A DNA stretch of 64,000 nucleotides from a bacterium. Its GTDB lineage: Bacteria; Vulcanimicrobiota; JABDET01. This document shows positions 1-6,530 of the stretch, piece after piece (position 1 is the first letter of the stretch; each line of letters begins with the position of its first letter). The stretch spans positions 26,286-90,285 of the forward strand of contig JAKAVV010000009.1 in assembly GCA_021817145.1 (NCBI GenBank), read 5' to 3'. A program made the position numbers and the translations under genes. A model generated the notes under the pieces. That model did not search any database, had not been told where the DNA came from, and worked only from the letters and a program-made list of their open reading frames with translations.

Positions 1-63
1 CCTGACTCCTATTTAAATTTGACTTTTCAGGAATATGCTGAGCAGCAGGGGCTTCAGCAGTAA
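1..63 (+). CDS. 3' end of an unidentified gene (partial)
   Basis: An open frame enters from the left edge and runs 20 codons to a TAA at 61-63, ending in a Gln-rich tail (EYAEQQGLQQ). The fragment is too short to identify. It is followed directly by the 73-bp repeats, so those would lie in the 3' region of this gene. A chance open frame of this length is possible, so it is listed with low confidence. Confidence 0.35.
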   Translation, partial: PDSYLNLTFQEYAEQQGLQQ

Positions 64-207
64 GAATTGACCTCCCTGTCAATTCTTGTTACGAGAGGTG
101 GTCGGTCCTCCTGACCGCCAATCCAGACCGTAATAAGAAATGACATCCGTGTCCTTTCTTGTTACGAGAGGTGGTCGGTCCTCCTGACCGCCAATCCAGA
201 CCGTAAT
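62..207 (-). repeat. Two tandem copies of a 73-bp structured repeat
   Basis: Two units (62-134 and 135-207) have a period of exactly 73 bp. Each unit holds two inverted repeats. The first is a stem of about 10 bp (AAGAATTGAC/GTCAATTCTT in unit 1, AAGAAATGAC/GTCCTTTCTT in unit 2). The second is a short CGGTC/GACCG stem. The stem differences between units include a paired change at the sixth position, which keeps base pairing. The same unit occurs three times at 42523-42741 in the opposite orientation. It lies about 15 bp beyond the 3' end of the SRP RNA gene. Function is unknown. Confidence 0.85.
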
Positions 208-221
208 AAGCAGTGAGTCTT

Positions 222-490
222 GATGGCGCACCTCTCTTTGATTGATTTTACCTGAGCGTTACAAAACCAGCCTGCTCCAGTCAGGAAACCCACGGCCTGC
301 AAAGAGCCTGATGGACCGTTGCTCCCTTCCGGGCCTGGCGGGGTTGGTCAGGGTTTGCCGCGTGGAGCCCAACTTTCAACGCTGCTTAATCTTGTCAGTC
401 CTGAGGCAAAATAACCTGGGAGAGGAATTCAACCCTGCATAAAGCGGATTGCAGGTAAAGGGCACCGCTAGCTCCCCGTCTAGCGCCATC
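222..490 (-). ncRNA. ffs: Signal recognition particle RNA, long form with Alu domain
   Basis: Read on the minus strand, the 5' part closely resembles the Alu domain of Bacillus scRNA: a GGGGAGCTAGCGGTGCCC stretch followed by a TTTACCTGCAATCCGC stretch (about 470-435). The apical domain IV is unmistakable near 335-310, with the CCAGGCCCGGAAGGGAGCAAC core that binds Ffh. The ends (GATGGCGC at 490-483 and GCGCCATC at 229-222) pair and close the molecule, giving about 269 nt. That is the long Firmicutes-like form rather than the 4.5S RNA of Escherichia coli. It acts with Ffh and FtsY in co-translational membrane targeting. The ends are set by the closing stem and could be off by a few bases. Confidence 0.93.
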
Positions 491-527
491 AAGTTTGACA
501 TGGTTTAAAAATTTCTTCAGAGTATAT

Positions 528-875
528 TCAAACCCTTTCTGATTTATCCATAAGCTTTTCGAGAATCGCTTCTAACGTCAGGCATAAGTGTCCGCATAAA
601 GCCATTAACAGGCAGGGAAGACAATTAGCTATCTCTGTAGGATAAGAATTCATCTTCCCTCTTTTTTTCTGGGATCTGCGGCTAATCTTTGCTTTCGTTA
701 TAGATTCTTTGAGGCGAGGGACAAGATGTTCTGCCCGTTTAAATTTGCTGATGGATACTTTGTCTTTTGCATTGAGTTTTTTTGCTTCTTGTTTTGATTC
801 TTCAAAGGTAGGTTTTTTTCTGGGCTCAGCCGCTGCTTTTAAAAAAGGGAAGCTCCCGGATTTTTTAATTTCCAT
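528..875 (-). CDS. Small basic protein of unknown function, weak FlgM-like pattern
   Basis: This 115-residue frame starts at an ATG with AAGGAA nine bases upstream, and TATA-rich sequence lies just before that. It sits between tRNA-Ser and the SRP RNA on the same strand. The first 75 residues are Lys/Arg-rich. A DKVSIS motif near residue 38 and a C-terminal helix ending LTLEAILEKLMDKSE loosely recall the anti-sigma-28 factor FlgM (a D-[KR]-V-x-[IL]-S motif, then a C-terminal helical region). The cysteine-rich segment IANCLPCLLMALCGHLC is unlike FlgM. No family assignment is safe; FlgM is only an idea suggested by the presence of FliA elsewhere in the window. Confidence 0.5.
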   Translation of the reverse strand: MEIKKSGSFPFLKAAAEPRKKPTFEESKQEAKKLNAKDKVSISKFKRAEHLVPRLKESITKAKISRRSQKKRGKMNSYPTEIANCLPCLLMALCGHLCLTLEAILEKLMDKSERV

Positions 876-1019
876 CTGTGTTTTCCTTATAGTCTATTAT
901 ACCATATACTCTGCGCCACTTAAATATCCCTTTTAACAGTTGAGCTGCTAGAGAGGGAGAACTCAAAGCCAGATAGGACTATCCATGAGTCACCCCTATT
1001 GGTGGACAATGATGTAGGA

Positions 1020-1114
1020 TGGAGGAGAGGGTGGGATTTGAACCCACGAAGAAGGTTCATCACCCCCTTACTCGATTTCGAGTCGAGCCCATTCAACCAC
1101 TCTGGCACCTCTCC
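1020..1114 (-). tRNA. tRNA-Ser, anticodon CGA
   Basis: On the minus strand the acceptor stem GGAGAGG pairs with CCTCTCC. The anticodon arm is CTCGA-CTCGAAA-TCGAG, placing CGA at the anticodon. There is a long variable arm (about AAGGGGGTGATGAACCTTC), as expected for a class II serine tRNA, and a T arm GTGGGTTCAAATCCCAC. A CCA is encoded after a U discriminator (1022-1020), although G is the usual serine discriminator. The 5' end overlaps the last 22 bp of the PilZ gene on the same strand. Confidence 0.93.
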
Positions 1115-1491
1115 ATCGAGTTTAAAAAATCTTTTAACACAGTCAGGCTTCGATTTTTTTCTTCAAAGCTTAAAAACATCTGGCGGAGGATAGAATCCAG
1201 TTTTTTGCTGGAAAATTCGACCCCTGAAAAAAAGTTTAAAAGCCGTTTTTTTTCCCAGATCACTCGGATCGGAAGAGAATATAAATTTTTTTCAGAATTC
1301 AGGAGAACTTCCAATTCTTTTCTGCCTGATAAAGGGGCTTGAGTCATGAGTTTTGCCCCTGACTGACTGATCTCTAAAACAGCTGCAGGGATTGGGTTTT
1401 TTCCCCCCTCTTTAATGACAACCAGATAAATAGCAGACAGTGGAAGTCTGAATGTCTGCCTTTGATTCACGGCTTTTTTTGATTTTTTCAT
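1093..1491 (-). CDS. PilZ-domain protein (probable c-di-GMP receptor)
   Basis: The 132-residue protein has the two signatures of a PilZ domain: an RQTFR box near residue 11, matching the RxxxR motif, and an E-I-S-Q-S-G-A segment near residue 41, matching [DN]-x-S-x-x-G. A beta-rich stretch with IRVIW follows. PilZ proteins bind cyclic di-GMP and act on motility, pili or exopolysaccharide; flagellar and pilin genes occur in this window. The N-terminus is short and basic (MKKSKKAVNQ). The stop codon lies inside the following tRNA-Ser gene, so the last seven codons are also tRNA sequence. Family assignment is fairly safe; the first motif residue is Glu rather than Asp or Asn. Confidence 0.75.
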   Translation of the reverse strand: MKKSKKAVNQRQTFRLPLSAIYLVVIKEGGKNPIPAAVLEISQSGAKLMTQAPLSGRKELEVLLNSEKNLYSLPIRVIWEKKRLLNFFSGVEFSSKKLDSILRQMFLSFEEKNRSLTVLKDFLNSMERCQSG

Positions 1492-1538
1492 AGTATCTAA
1501 GATGATTCTTCATCCTTTATGTTTTTGCCTTGTGAAGG

Positions 1539-1568
1539 TTGACAGTAAAGTCAATTTTTGTATATAAT
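1539..1568 (+). promoter_or_regulatory. Sigma-70-type promoter of the DUF177-rpmF-fab operon
   Basis: A perfect TTGACA (1539-1544) and a perfect TATAAT (1563-1568) are separated by 18 bp. The predicted start site falls at about 1575, next to the ATG at 1576, so the first gene of the operon may be translated from a leaderless mRNA. Confidence 0.75.
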
Positions 1569-1575
1569 AAAAAGA

Positions 1576-2121
1576 ATGAAAGTAAAAATTTCTGGAATTC
1601 TTAAACAAAGCGGATTAAAGTTTACCTGTGAACAAACAGAAACTCTTTCAGCGCCTGATCTTGTTTTTCAGTCCCCTGTTGATTTGAAATTCACCTTCAC
1701 AAATATTGGACACGGGGTCCTTGCTGAAGGAACTGTGAAAGGGGTTCTTCTGCTGTCCTGCGCCAACTGCCTCCAAAACTTTTCTTACCCCTTCGCCTTC
1801 CCCATGACTGAAGAGTACTGCGCTCTGCAGGAATCGCTTTCTAAAGCAGAAAAGGGAGTTTCTTTAGAGGAACTCTCCATTTTTACTTATGATGAAACTG
1901 AAACAATTGATTTAACAGAAGCAGTTCGACAAGCAGTGATTCTGAATTTGCCATCCCATCCTGTTTGCTCTCCTGATTGTCAGGGACTCTGTCCAGTCTG
2001 CGGAAAACGGAAGAGTGAAGGGAATTGTGATTGTGAAGAAGAATCTAGCAGCAGTGACTTAGCAGATGAGCGATGGAGCCCTTTATTGGGCTTAAACAAA
2101 TCGTTTGACAAAAAGAAGTAG
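1576..2121 (+). CDS. DUF177 (YceD-like) protein, zinc-ribbon tail
   Basis: The protein belongs to the DUF177/YceD family that almost always precedes rpmF, as it does here. YceD proteins are linked to 23S rRNA metabolism and ribosome assembly. Visible features are CANCLQNF near residue 60, a conserved acidic strand region, and a C-terminal cysteine cluster CSPDCQGLCPVCG with a later CDC, typical of the family and likely to bind metal. The ATG at 1576 is preferred over a TTG at 1558 because the latter overlaps the promoter -10 box. The chosen start has no Shine-Dalgarno sequence and may be leaderless. The gene ends 13 bp before rpmF. Confidence 0.88.
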   Translation: MKVKISGILKQSGLKFTCEQTETLSAPDLVFQSPVDLKFTFTNIGHGVLAEGTVKGVLLLSCANCLQNFSYPFAFPMTEEYCALQESLSKAEKGVSLEELSIFTYDETETIDLTEAVRQAVILNLPSHPVCSPDCQGLCPVCGKRKSEGNCDCEEESSSSDLADERWSPLLGLNKSFDKKK

Positions 2122-2134
2122 AGGAGGAACTCTA

Positions 2135-2320
2135 ATGCCGAATCCTAAATATAAAACTTCTCGTTCTAAAACGAGAAGAAGAAGGTCTCACTTGAGATTG
2201 AGCCCTGTGCAGCTGATGGAATGTCCGAGATGCCATGAGGCGAAATTGTCGCATAGAGTTTGCACGAGCTGCGGATACTATAAAGGAAGGGAAGTTTTAA
2301 AAATTAAGGAAAAAGCTTGA
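2135..2320 (+). CDS. rpmF: 50S ribosomal protein L32
   Basis: The 61-residue protein starts MPNPKYKTSRSKTRRRRSH, the typical L32 N-terminus. It carries a four-cysteine zinc ribbon (CPRC, then CTSCG), so it is the zinc-binding C+ form. The ATG at 2135 follows a strong GAGGAGGA ribosome-binding site. The stop codon overlaps the fabH start (TGATG), so translation of the two is probably coupled. The DUF177-rpmF-fab arrangement is a classical bacterial operon. Confidence 0.96.
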   Translation: MPNPKYKTSRSKTRRRRSHLRLSPVQLMECPRCHEAKLSHRVCTSCGYYKGREVLKIKEKA

Positions 2321-3324
2321 TGAGGGTGGTTCCCCCTTCTCACACTCATGCTCAAGTTTCTGGCATGGGAATTGCCCTGCCAGAACAAGTCGTTAAGAAT
2401 TCTGATCTGGAAAAACGATTAGACACTTCAGATGAATGGATTGTAACTAGAACTGGAATACGGGAGAGGAGAATAGCAGACAAAGACGTCGCTACTTCTG
2501 ATCTCTGTATTGCTGCTGCTGAAGAAGCTCTGCGTGATGCTGAAATTTCAGCTTCTGATCTGGATTTAGTGGTTATATGCACGGTTACTCCAGACAATCC
2601 AGTTCCAGCGACTGCCTGTATGGTGCAGAATCGATTAGGCGCTAAAAAAGCGGGAGCATTTGATTTGTCGGCAGGCTGCACTGGATTTATGTATGGGCTG
2701 GCTGTTGGATCTCAATTTATTGAAACAGGTTTTTATCAAAGAGTCCTTGTTATTGGGGCTGATATGCTTTCCCGAATTACGAATTGGGAGGATCGCTCAA
2801 CTGCTGTTCTTTTTGGAGATGGCGCAGGAGCTTTTGTTTTAACTCCCAGCTCTAAAGAAGGGTATGGTCTGTTAAAATTTCGCTTAAAAGCGGATGGGAG
2901 CGGAGCTCCTTTTTTGATGGTTGAAGCCGGTGGAACCAGAATCCCTGCGAGCGAGAAAACAGTTAAAAACTCGCAGCATTACTTGAAAATGGAGGGAAGA
3001 CCTGTTTTTAAGTTTGCGGTAAACGCCATTTTAGACGGTGTTCTTGAAGTTTTAAAGCAAGAGAATTTGACGATTGAGGATATTGATTGTTTTATTTTCC
3101 ATCAGGCAAATGTGCGGATTCTTGAGAATGCAGCTAAACAGTTAAAAATTCCTATGGAAAAGGTTTTCACAAATGTTGAACGGTATGGCAATACATCTTC
3201 TGCTTCTGTTCCTCTTGCTTTGTACGAAGCTCGCCAGGAAAAAAAGTTTAAAAGGGGTTCTTATGTTTTAATGGTCGGATATGGGGCAGGGCTGACCTGG
3301 GGTTCTGCCTTGATGCGGTGGTAA
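2320..3324 (+). CDS. fabH: Beta-ketoacyl-ACP synthase III
   Basis: FabH condenses acetyl-CoA with malonyl-ACP and starts type II fatty-acid synthesis in the cytoplasm. The 334-residue length is normal. The catalytic Cys is at about residue 120 (SAGCTGF), the His in FHQANVRI and the Asn in YGNTSSAS, completing the Cys-His-Asn triad. The ATG at 2320 overlaps the rpmF stop by one base and has an AAGGAAAA sequence upstream; a TTG one codon earlier is the alternative. It is followed by fabD after 8 bp. Confidence 0.96.
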   Translation: MRVVPPSHTHAQVSGMGIALPEQVVKNSDLEKRLDTSDEWIVTRTGIRERRIADKDVATSDLCIAAAEEALRDAEISASDLDLVVICTVTPDNPVPATACMVQNRLGAKKAGAFDLSAGCTGFMYGLAVGSQFIETGFYQRVLVIGADMLSRITNWEDRSTAVLFGDGAGAFVLTPSSKEGYGLLKFRLKADGSGAPFLMVEAGGTRIPASEKTVKNSQHYLKMEGRPVFKFAVNAILDGVLEVLKQENLTIEDIDCFIFHQANVRILENAAKQLKIPMEKVFTNVERYGNTSSASVPLALYEARQEKKFKRGSYVLMVGYGAGLTWGSALMRW

Positions 3325-3332
3325 AGATTTTT

Positions 3333-4262
3333 ATGGGAAAAACAGCGGTATTGTTTCCAGGTCAGGGCTCGCAGTTTGTTGGAATGGGGAAGCTCTTATT
3401 TCAAGAGTTCCCTGAATTTAGATCTGTTTTTCAGGAAGCGGAAGAACTGCTGCCTGGCATGAAAATTTCTACTCTTTGTTTTGATGGTCCGGATGAGGAT
3501 CTACGGTTAACCTTAAATGCTCAGCCCGCTATTTTTACGGTTTCTGCAGGGGCTTATCAAATTTTTAAAAAACAGAATCTTTCCTTTGATTATGTCGCAG
3601 GGCACAGTGTGGGAGAATATGCGGCTCTTGTGGCTGCAGGAGTATTTTCTTTTAAAGAAGGGCTTCATTTGGTGAGGAAAAGAGGGGAATTGATGTATGA
3701 GTCAGGAGTAAAAAGACAAGGGACAATGGCAGCTGTTTTAGGATTGGATGAGCGAATTCTTGAACAGGTTTGTTTAGAAGTTTCAAAAACTGAAAATAAG
3801 ATCGTGGAGATAGCGAACTTAAATACGCCATCCCAAATTGTAATCAGTGGAGATCCTGATGCCGTTAAAAAGGCGGGGGAAATGGCGAAAGAGAAAGGAG
3901 CAAAACGAATTGTTCCGCTTTCAGTGAGTGGGGCTTTCCATTCTGCTTTAATGGAGGACGCTGCTTTAGAACTTGGGCAGGAGTTGGATAAAGTTAAGTT
4001 TTTAGATCCTGCTGTCCCAGTGGTTTCCAATGTTTCCGCAAAAGCGGTCAAATCAGGTTTGGAAATAAAAGAGCTTTTAAAAAAACAAATTCGAAAAAAA
4101 GTAAGATGGGAGGAGTCTATCCGCTGTTTGATTCAGGAAGGGGTTTCTCTTTTTATTGAAATGGAGCCAGGCTCTGTTCTGACAGGATTAGTTAAAAGCA
4201 TTGATAAAACAGTTAAGACTGCTGGCTTCAAAGAAATCATGCAAGGTGTGAAATCAGCATGA
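3333..4262 (+). CDS. fabD: Malonyl-CoA:ACP transacylase
   Basis: FabD moves malonate from CoA to ACP, supplying FabH and the elongating synthases. The motifs are the N-terminal FPGQGSQ, the nucleophile elbow GHSVGEY with Ser at about residue 92, and GAFHSALM carrying the catalytic His near residue 200. At 309 residues it is full length. The ATG at 3333 starts directly at the conserved MGKTAVLFPGQGSQ. The gene overlaps fabG by 4 bp (ATGA). Confidence 0.96.
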   Translation: MGKTAVLFPGQGSQFVGMGKLLFQEFPEFRSVFQEAEELLPGMKISTLCFDGPDEDLRLTLNAQPAIFTVSAGAYQIFKKQNLSFDYVAGHSVGEYAALVAAGVFSFKEGLHLVRKRGELMYESGVKRQGTMAAVLGLDERILEQVCLEVSKTENKIVEIANLNTPSQIVISGDPDAVKKAGEMAKEKGAKRIVPLSVSGAFHSALMEDAALELGQELDKVKFLDPAVPVVSNVSAKAVKSGLEIKELLKKQIRKKVRWEESIRCLIQEGVSLFIEMEPGSVLTGLVKSIDKTVKTAGFKEIMQGVKSA

Positions 4263-5029
4263 GCGCAGTTAATCATTTTTTGAGTGATTCTTTTTTAGAT
4301 GGGAAAGTGGCGGTTGTGACAGGAGCTGGCAGGGGAATTGGAAAAACAATTTCCAGAATCCTGGCGTCTCATGGAGCTTTTGTCAACATGGTAAGCAGAA
4401 GCGTCAAGAATCTTACTGAAGCGGCAGAATCGCTTAAAGGAGAAGGCTTAAAAGTAGAAGCTGTTCTCTGCGATGTTTCTGATCCTTCCCAGGTTGATAA
4501 AGCTGCTTCCGAAATTTTGGGAAAGCATGGTTCAATTCATATTTTAGTGAATGGAGCAGGCATTACGAAAGATGGACTGATTTTGCGCATGAAAAATGAA
4601 GACTTTGGAGAGGTTTTAAGCGTTAATTTGTTTGGGACTTTTTATTTCTCTAGAGCAGCTGCCAGGATTATGATTAAACAAAAAGAAGGGAAAATTATTA
4701 ATATTGCTTCTGTTGTTGGAGTTATTGGAAATCCTGGTCAGGCGAATTATGCGGCGAGTAAAGCCGGAATTATTGGATTAACAAAAACCATGGCTAAAGA
4801 ACTGGCTTCTAGAAATATTACAGTGAATGCTCTTGCTCCAGGTTTTATTACAACAGATATGACCGAGAAATTATCCGAAAAGACGAAGATAGAGTTGGCA
4901 GAGCGGATTCCAATGGGGATGTTAGGTTCTCCTGAAGATGTGGCTTATGCGGTTTTATTTCTGGTCAGTCCGTATTCCAGGTATATTACAGGTCAGGTTT
5001 TGCATGTTGACGGCGGGATGGTGATGTAG
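4259..5029 (+). CDS. fabG: 3-oxoacyl-ACP reductase
   Basis: FabG is the NADPH-dependent short-chain dehydrogenase that reduces 3-ketoacyl-ACP in each elongation round. The cofactor motif TGAGRGIGK is near residue 21, the NGAG motif near 98, and the catalytic Ser151, Tyr164 and Lys168 lie in IASVVG and NYAASK. It has 256 residues, with a leader of about 10 residues longer than usual before the Rossmann fold. The start overlaps the fabD stop by 4 bp, and acpP follows after 88 bp. Confidence 0.96.
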   Translation: MSAVNHFLSDSFLDGKVAVVTGAGRGIGKTISRILASHGAFVNMVSRSVKNLTEAAESLKGEGLKVEAVLCDVSDPSQVDKAASEILGKHGSIHILVNGAGITKDGLILRMKNEDFGEVLSVNLFGTFYFSRAAARIMIKQKEGKIINIASVVGVIGNPGQANYAASKAGIIGLTKTMAKELASRNITVNALAPGFITTDMTEKLSEKTKIELAERIPMGMLGSPEDVAYAVLFLVSPYSRYITGQVLHVDGGMVM

Positions 5030-5117
5030 CCTGAAATTTTTTAGATGATCAAGAAGAAGGAATTTTAGAGGCAGTGCCAAAATTTCGTTTTCGGAAAAAA
5101 AATAATGGAGGTGAATC

Positions 5118-5360
5118 GTGGCATCGGTTTTTGATCGCGTTAGAAAAGTGATAGTAGAGCAGTTGGGAGTGGATGAAGAAGAAGTTACTCCTCAAGCCTC
5201 TTTTACAGATGATCTTGGAGCAGACTCCTTAGACAATGTGGAATTAGTCATGGCGCTTGAGCAGGAATTTAATTTGGAGATTCCTGATGATGATGCTGAA
5301 AAAATAGCCACTGTCAATGATGCTGTCAGTTATATTCAGGAGCATCTGGAGGAAACTTAA
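5118..5360 (+). CDS. acpP: Acyl carrier protein
   Basis: This is an 80-residue acidic protein with the DSLD motif. Ser37 is the site for the 4'-phosphopantetheine arm that carries the growing acyl chain. The start is a GTG at 5118 with an ideal GGAGGTG ribosome-binding site seven bases upstream. It is the last fatty-acid gene of the operon; no fabF follows here, so the elongating condensing enzyme must be elsewhere. Confidence 0.97.
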   Translation: MASVFDRVRKVIVEQLGVDEEEVTPQASFTDDLGADSLDNVELVMALEQEFNLEIPDDDAEKIATVNDAVSYIQEHLEET

Positions 5361-5405
5361 AGAATCGCTTAAAAGTTAACTGACTCTGCGCATCAGATTT
5401 GAACT

Positions 5406-5963
5406 ATGAGGCTGTTTTTTGCAGGGGAGATTCCTGATGCGCAGATTTTTTTTCTTCGCCAGATTCAAGATCGGCTGAAAGGGAAGTCAGTAGATGTGAA
5501 ATGGGTTGAACCCGATAATTTTCATATTACTTTTTCTTTTCTCGGAGAGGTTAACCCGCAGAAATTAGGTCAATTAAAAAAAATTGGAGAAGAGGTTAGT
5601 GGTCTTTATCGGCAGTTTCCTGTATCTTTTTCCTCTCTAGGGGCGTTTCCATCTCGAAGAAATCCTAAAATTATCTGGATTGGGATTGAACAGGGAAAAG
5701 AGCCTCTTGCCCTGATTGCAAAAGAATTGGATCGCCGTTTGCGTGAGCATGAATTTGATGTAGAAGAGCGAGAGTTTAAGGCTCATCTGACTCTTGGAAG
5801 AGTACGTAGTAATAAGGGGATAGAGTGGTTAATTCGAAAACTAGAACTTCCTTTCCCTGAGTTTCCTGAATTTTTATTCACTCATTTTTCTTTAAAAGAA
5901 AGCCATTTAACTCCTGGAGGGGCTATTTACAAAACGGTTTTTGACTTTCTGGGTAAGCCGTAA
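5406..5963 (+). CDS. thpR: RNA 2',3'-cyclic phosphodiesterase (LigT/ThpR family)
   Basis: The 185-residue protein is a 2H phosphoesterase. Its two catalytic H-x-T-x motifs are HITF (His40) and HLTL (His127), and the C-terminus has the usual SHLTPGGAIY strand. Members hydrolyse 2',3'-cyclic phosphate RNA ends and were first described as tRNA ligases. It follows acpP by 45 bp and may be transcribed with the fab operon. Its role in that context is unknown. Confidence 0.9.
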   Translation: MRLFFAGEIPDAQIFFLRQIQDRLKGKSVDVKWVEPDNFHITFSFLGEVNPQKLGQLKKIGEEVSGLYRQFPVSFSSLGAFPSRRNPKIIWIGIEQGKEPLALIAKELDRRLREHEFDVEEREFKAHLTLGRVRSNKGIEWLIRKLELPFPEFPEFLFTHFSLKESHLTPGGAIYKTVFDFLGKP

Positions 5964-5980
5964 AAAAATAGAAGCACAAG

Positions 5981-6031
5981 TTTTCCACAAATATTTTTTA
6001 GAAATCCACAGAAAAAATGGGTTTATTCACA
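5981..6031. promoter_or_regulatory. DnaA-box-like sites upstream of structured RNA copy 1
   Basis: TTTTCCACA (5981-5989) and TTATTCACA (6023-6031) both fit the DnaA-box consensus TTWTNCACA. An imperfect AATCCACA lies between them at 6003-6010. They end 10 bp before the -35 box of the RNA promoter. DnaA binding is inferred only from the motif. Confidence 0.45.
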
Positions 6032-6041
6032 GTTTTTCCAA

Positions 6042-6070
6042 TTGACAGGTGGTAGAAAATCTGGTAAAGT
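6042..6070 (+). promoter_or_regulatory. Promoter of structured RNA copy 1
   Basis: TTGACA (6042-6047), a 17-bp spacer and TAAAGT (6065-6070) predict transcription from about 6077. The same promoter is present in copy 2. Confidence 0.65.
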
Positions 6071-6076
6071 AATACT

Positions 6077-6430
6077 TGTGCCACGGGAAACCAGAAGCAC
6101 GGTCAAGGAAAAGACAGAAACACCCTCTTCATCATGAGAAGCTTGATATTATGATGGAGTGTCCTGTAAGAAGGACTAAGCGATACCTGGTCAGTCATAC
6201 ACCAAGAGGATCGTAAAAGTAAAGGATGGATTTTCCAAAGGAAAGCCATGCATGGGGAAGTATGACAGGGGTTTAAGTTTACACCCCCTAGAGAGTTACA
6301 GCGAGACGGCCGAAAAATAGGCTGAAAGCCGTGGACTTAGAAAAAACAAGAGGGATGCAGCAGAGATGCTGCTGGGAACAAGCTCCCAGGTTTTTCGAAT
6401 CCAGAAAAACTACCCCTCTTTTTTCTTTTG
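6077..6430 (+). ncRNA. Unidentified structured RNA of about 350 nt, copy 1
   Basis: Between its own promoter and a T-rich tract (about 6417-6429) the transcript would fold into many local hairpins: GTGCC/GGCAC-like near the 5' end, CATCAT/ATGATG, GTCC/GGAC, TTTCC/GGAAA, AGGGG/CCCCT and ACGGC/GCCGT. A 3' multibranch element is closed by AAGAGGG pairing with CCCCTCTT, and encloses GCAGC/GCTGC, GGGA/TCCC and GTTTTT/AAAAAC stems. No known class (RNase P, tmRNA, 6S, group I or II intron, common riboswitches) was recognised. The gene of a secreted protein follows about 100 bp downstream behind its own promoter-like sequence, so this looks like a free-standing RNA gene rather than only a leader. Exact ends are estimated. 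Confidence 0.65.
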
Positions 6431-6444
6431 TGACAAAAACACTT

Positions 6445-6471
6445 TTGACAAAAGAAGTTTTATGATATAAT
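6445..6471 (+). promoter_or_regulatory. Promoter-like sequence for the first secreted paralog
   Basis: TTGACA (6445-6450) and a perfect TATAAT (6466-6471) are separated by 15 bp, which is short for sigma-70. It lies just outside the 435-bp repeat and has no counterpart after copy 2, so the two paralogs may be expressed differently. Confidence 0.45.
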
Positions 6472-6530
6472 GGGTTCAAGGATTTCTTGCTGCCTGGATT
6501 GGAATTCGCAGCGCCAAAGGAGGATGTGTG

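Larger units (their letters stand above)
6004..6438 (+). repeat. 435-bp perfect direct repeat, copy 1
   Basis: The block 6004-6438 is identical, as far as base-by-base reading shows, to 7591-8025. It contains a DnaA-box-like site, a sigma-70-type promoter, a stretch rich in hairpins and a terminal T-rich tract. Sequence diverges immediately outside both boundaries. It carries no plausible protein gene. Confidence 0.95.

Noticed and set aside
62..207. Repeats as a CRISPR array
   Set aside because: Units are directly adjacent at 73 bp with no unique spacers and no cas genes in the window.
242..442. Open frame of 66 codons on the plus strand
   Set aside because: It lies within the minus-strand SRP RNA, whose conserved sequence and closing stem explain the region.
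1019..1342. Plus-strand frame with WDLNPRRR / VGFEPTKK-like peptides
   Set aside because: These peptides are the usual artefact of reading across the complement of a tRNA T arm; the tRNA-Ser and PilZ gene explain it.
6004..6438. Identification of the repeated RNA as RNase P RNA, tmRNA, 6S RNA, a group I/II intron or a c-di-GMP riboswitch
   Set aside because: The diagnostic motifs (RNase P conserved regions, tmRNA tag frame and tRNA-like ends, group II domain V, the GEMM core) were looked for and not found. A TTCGAATCC near the 3' end looks like a T loop but the stem is wrong.
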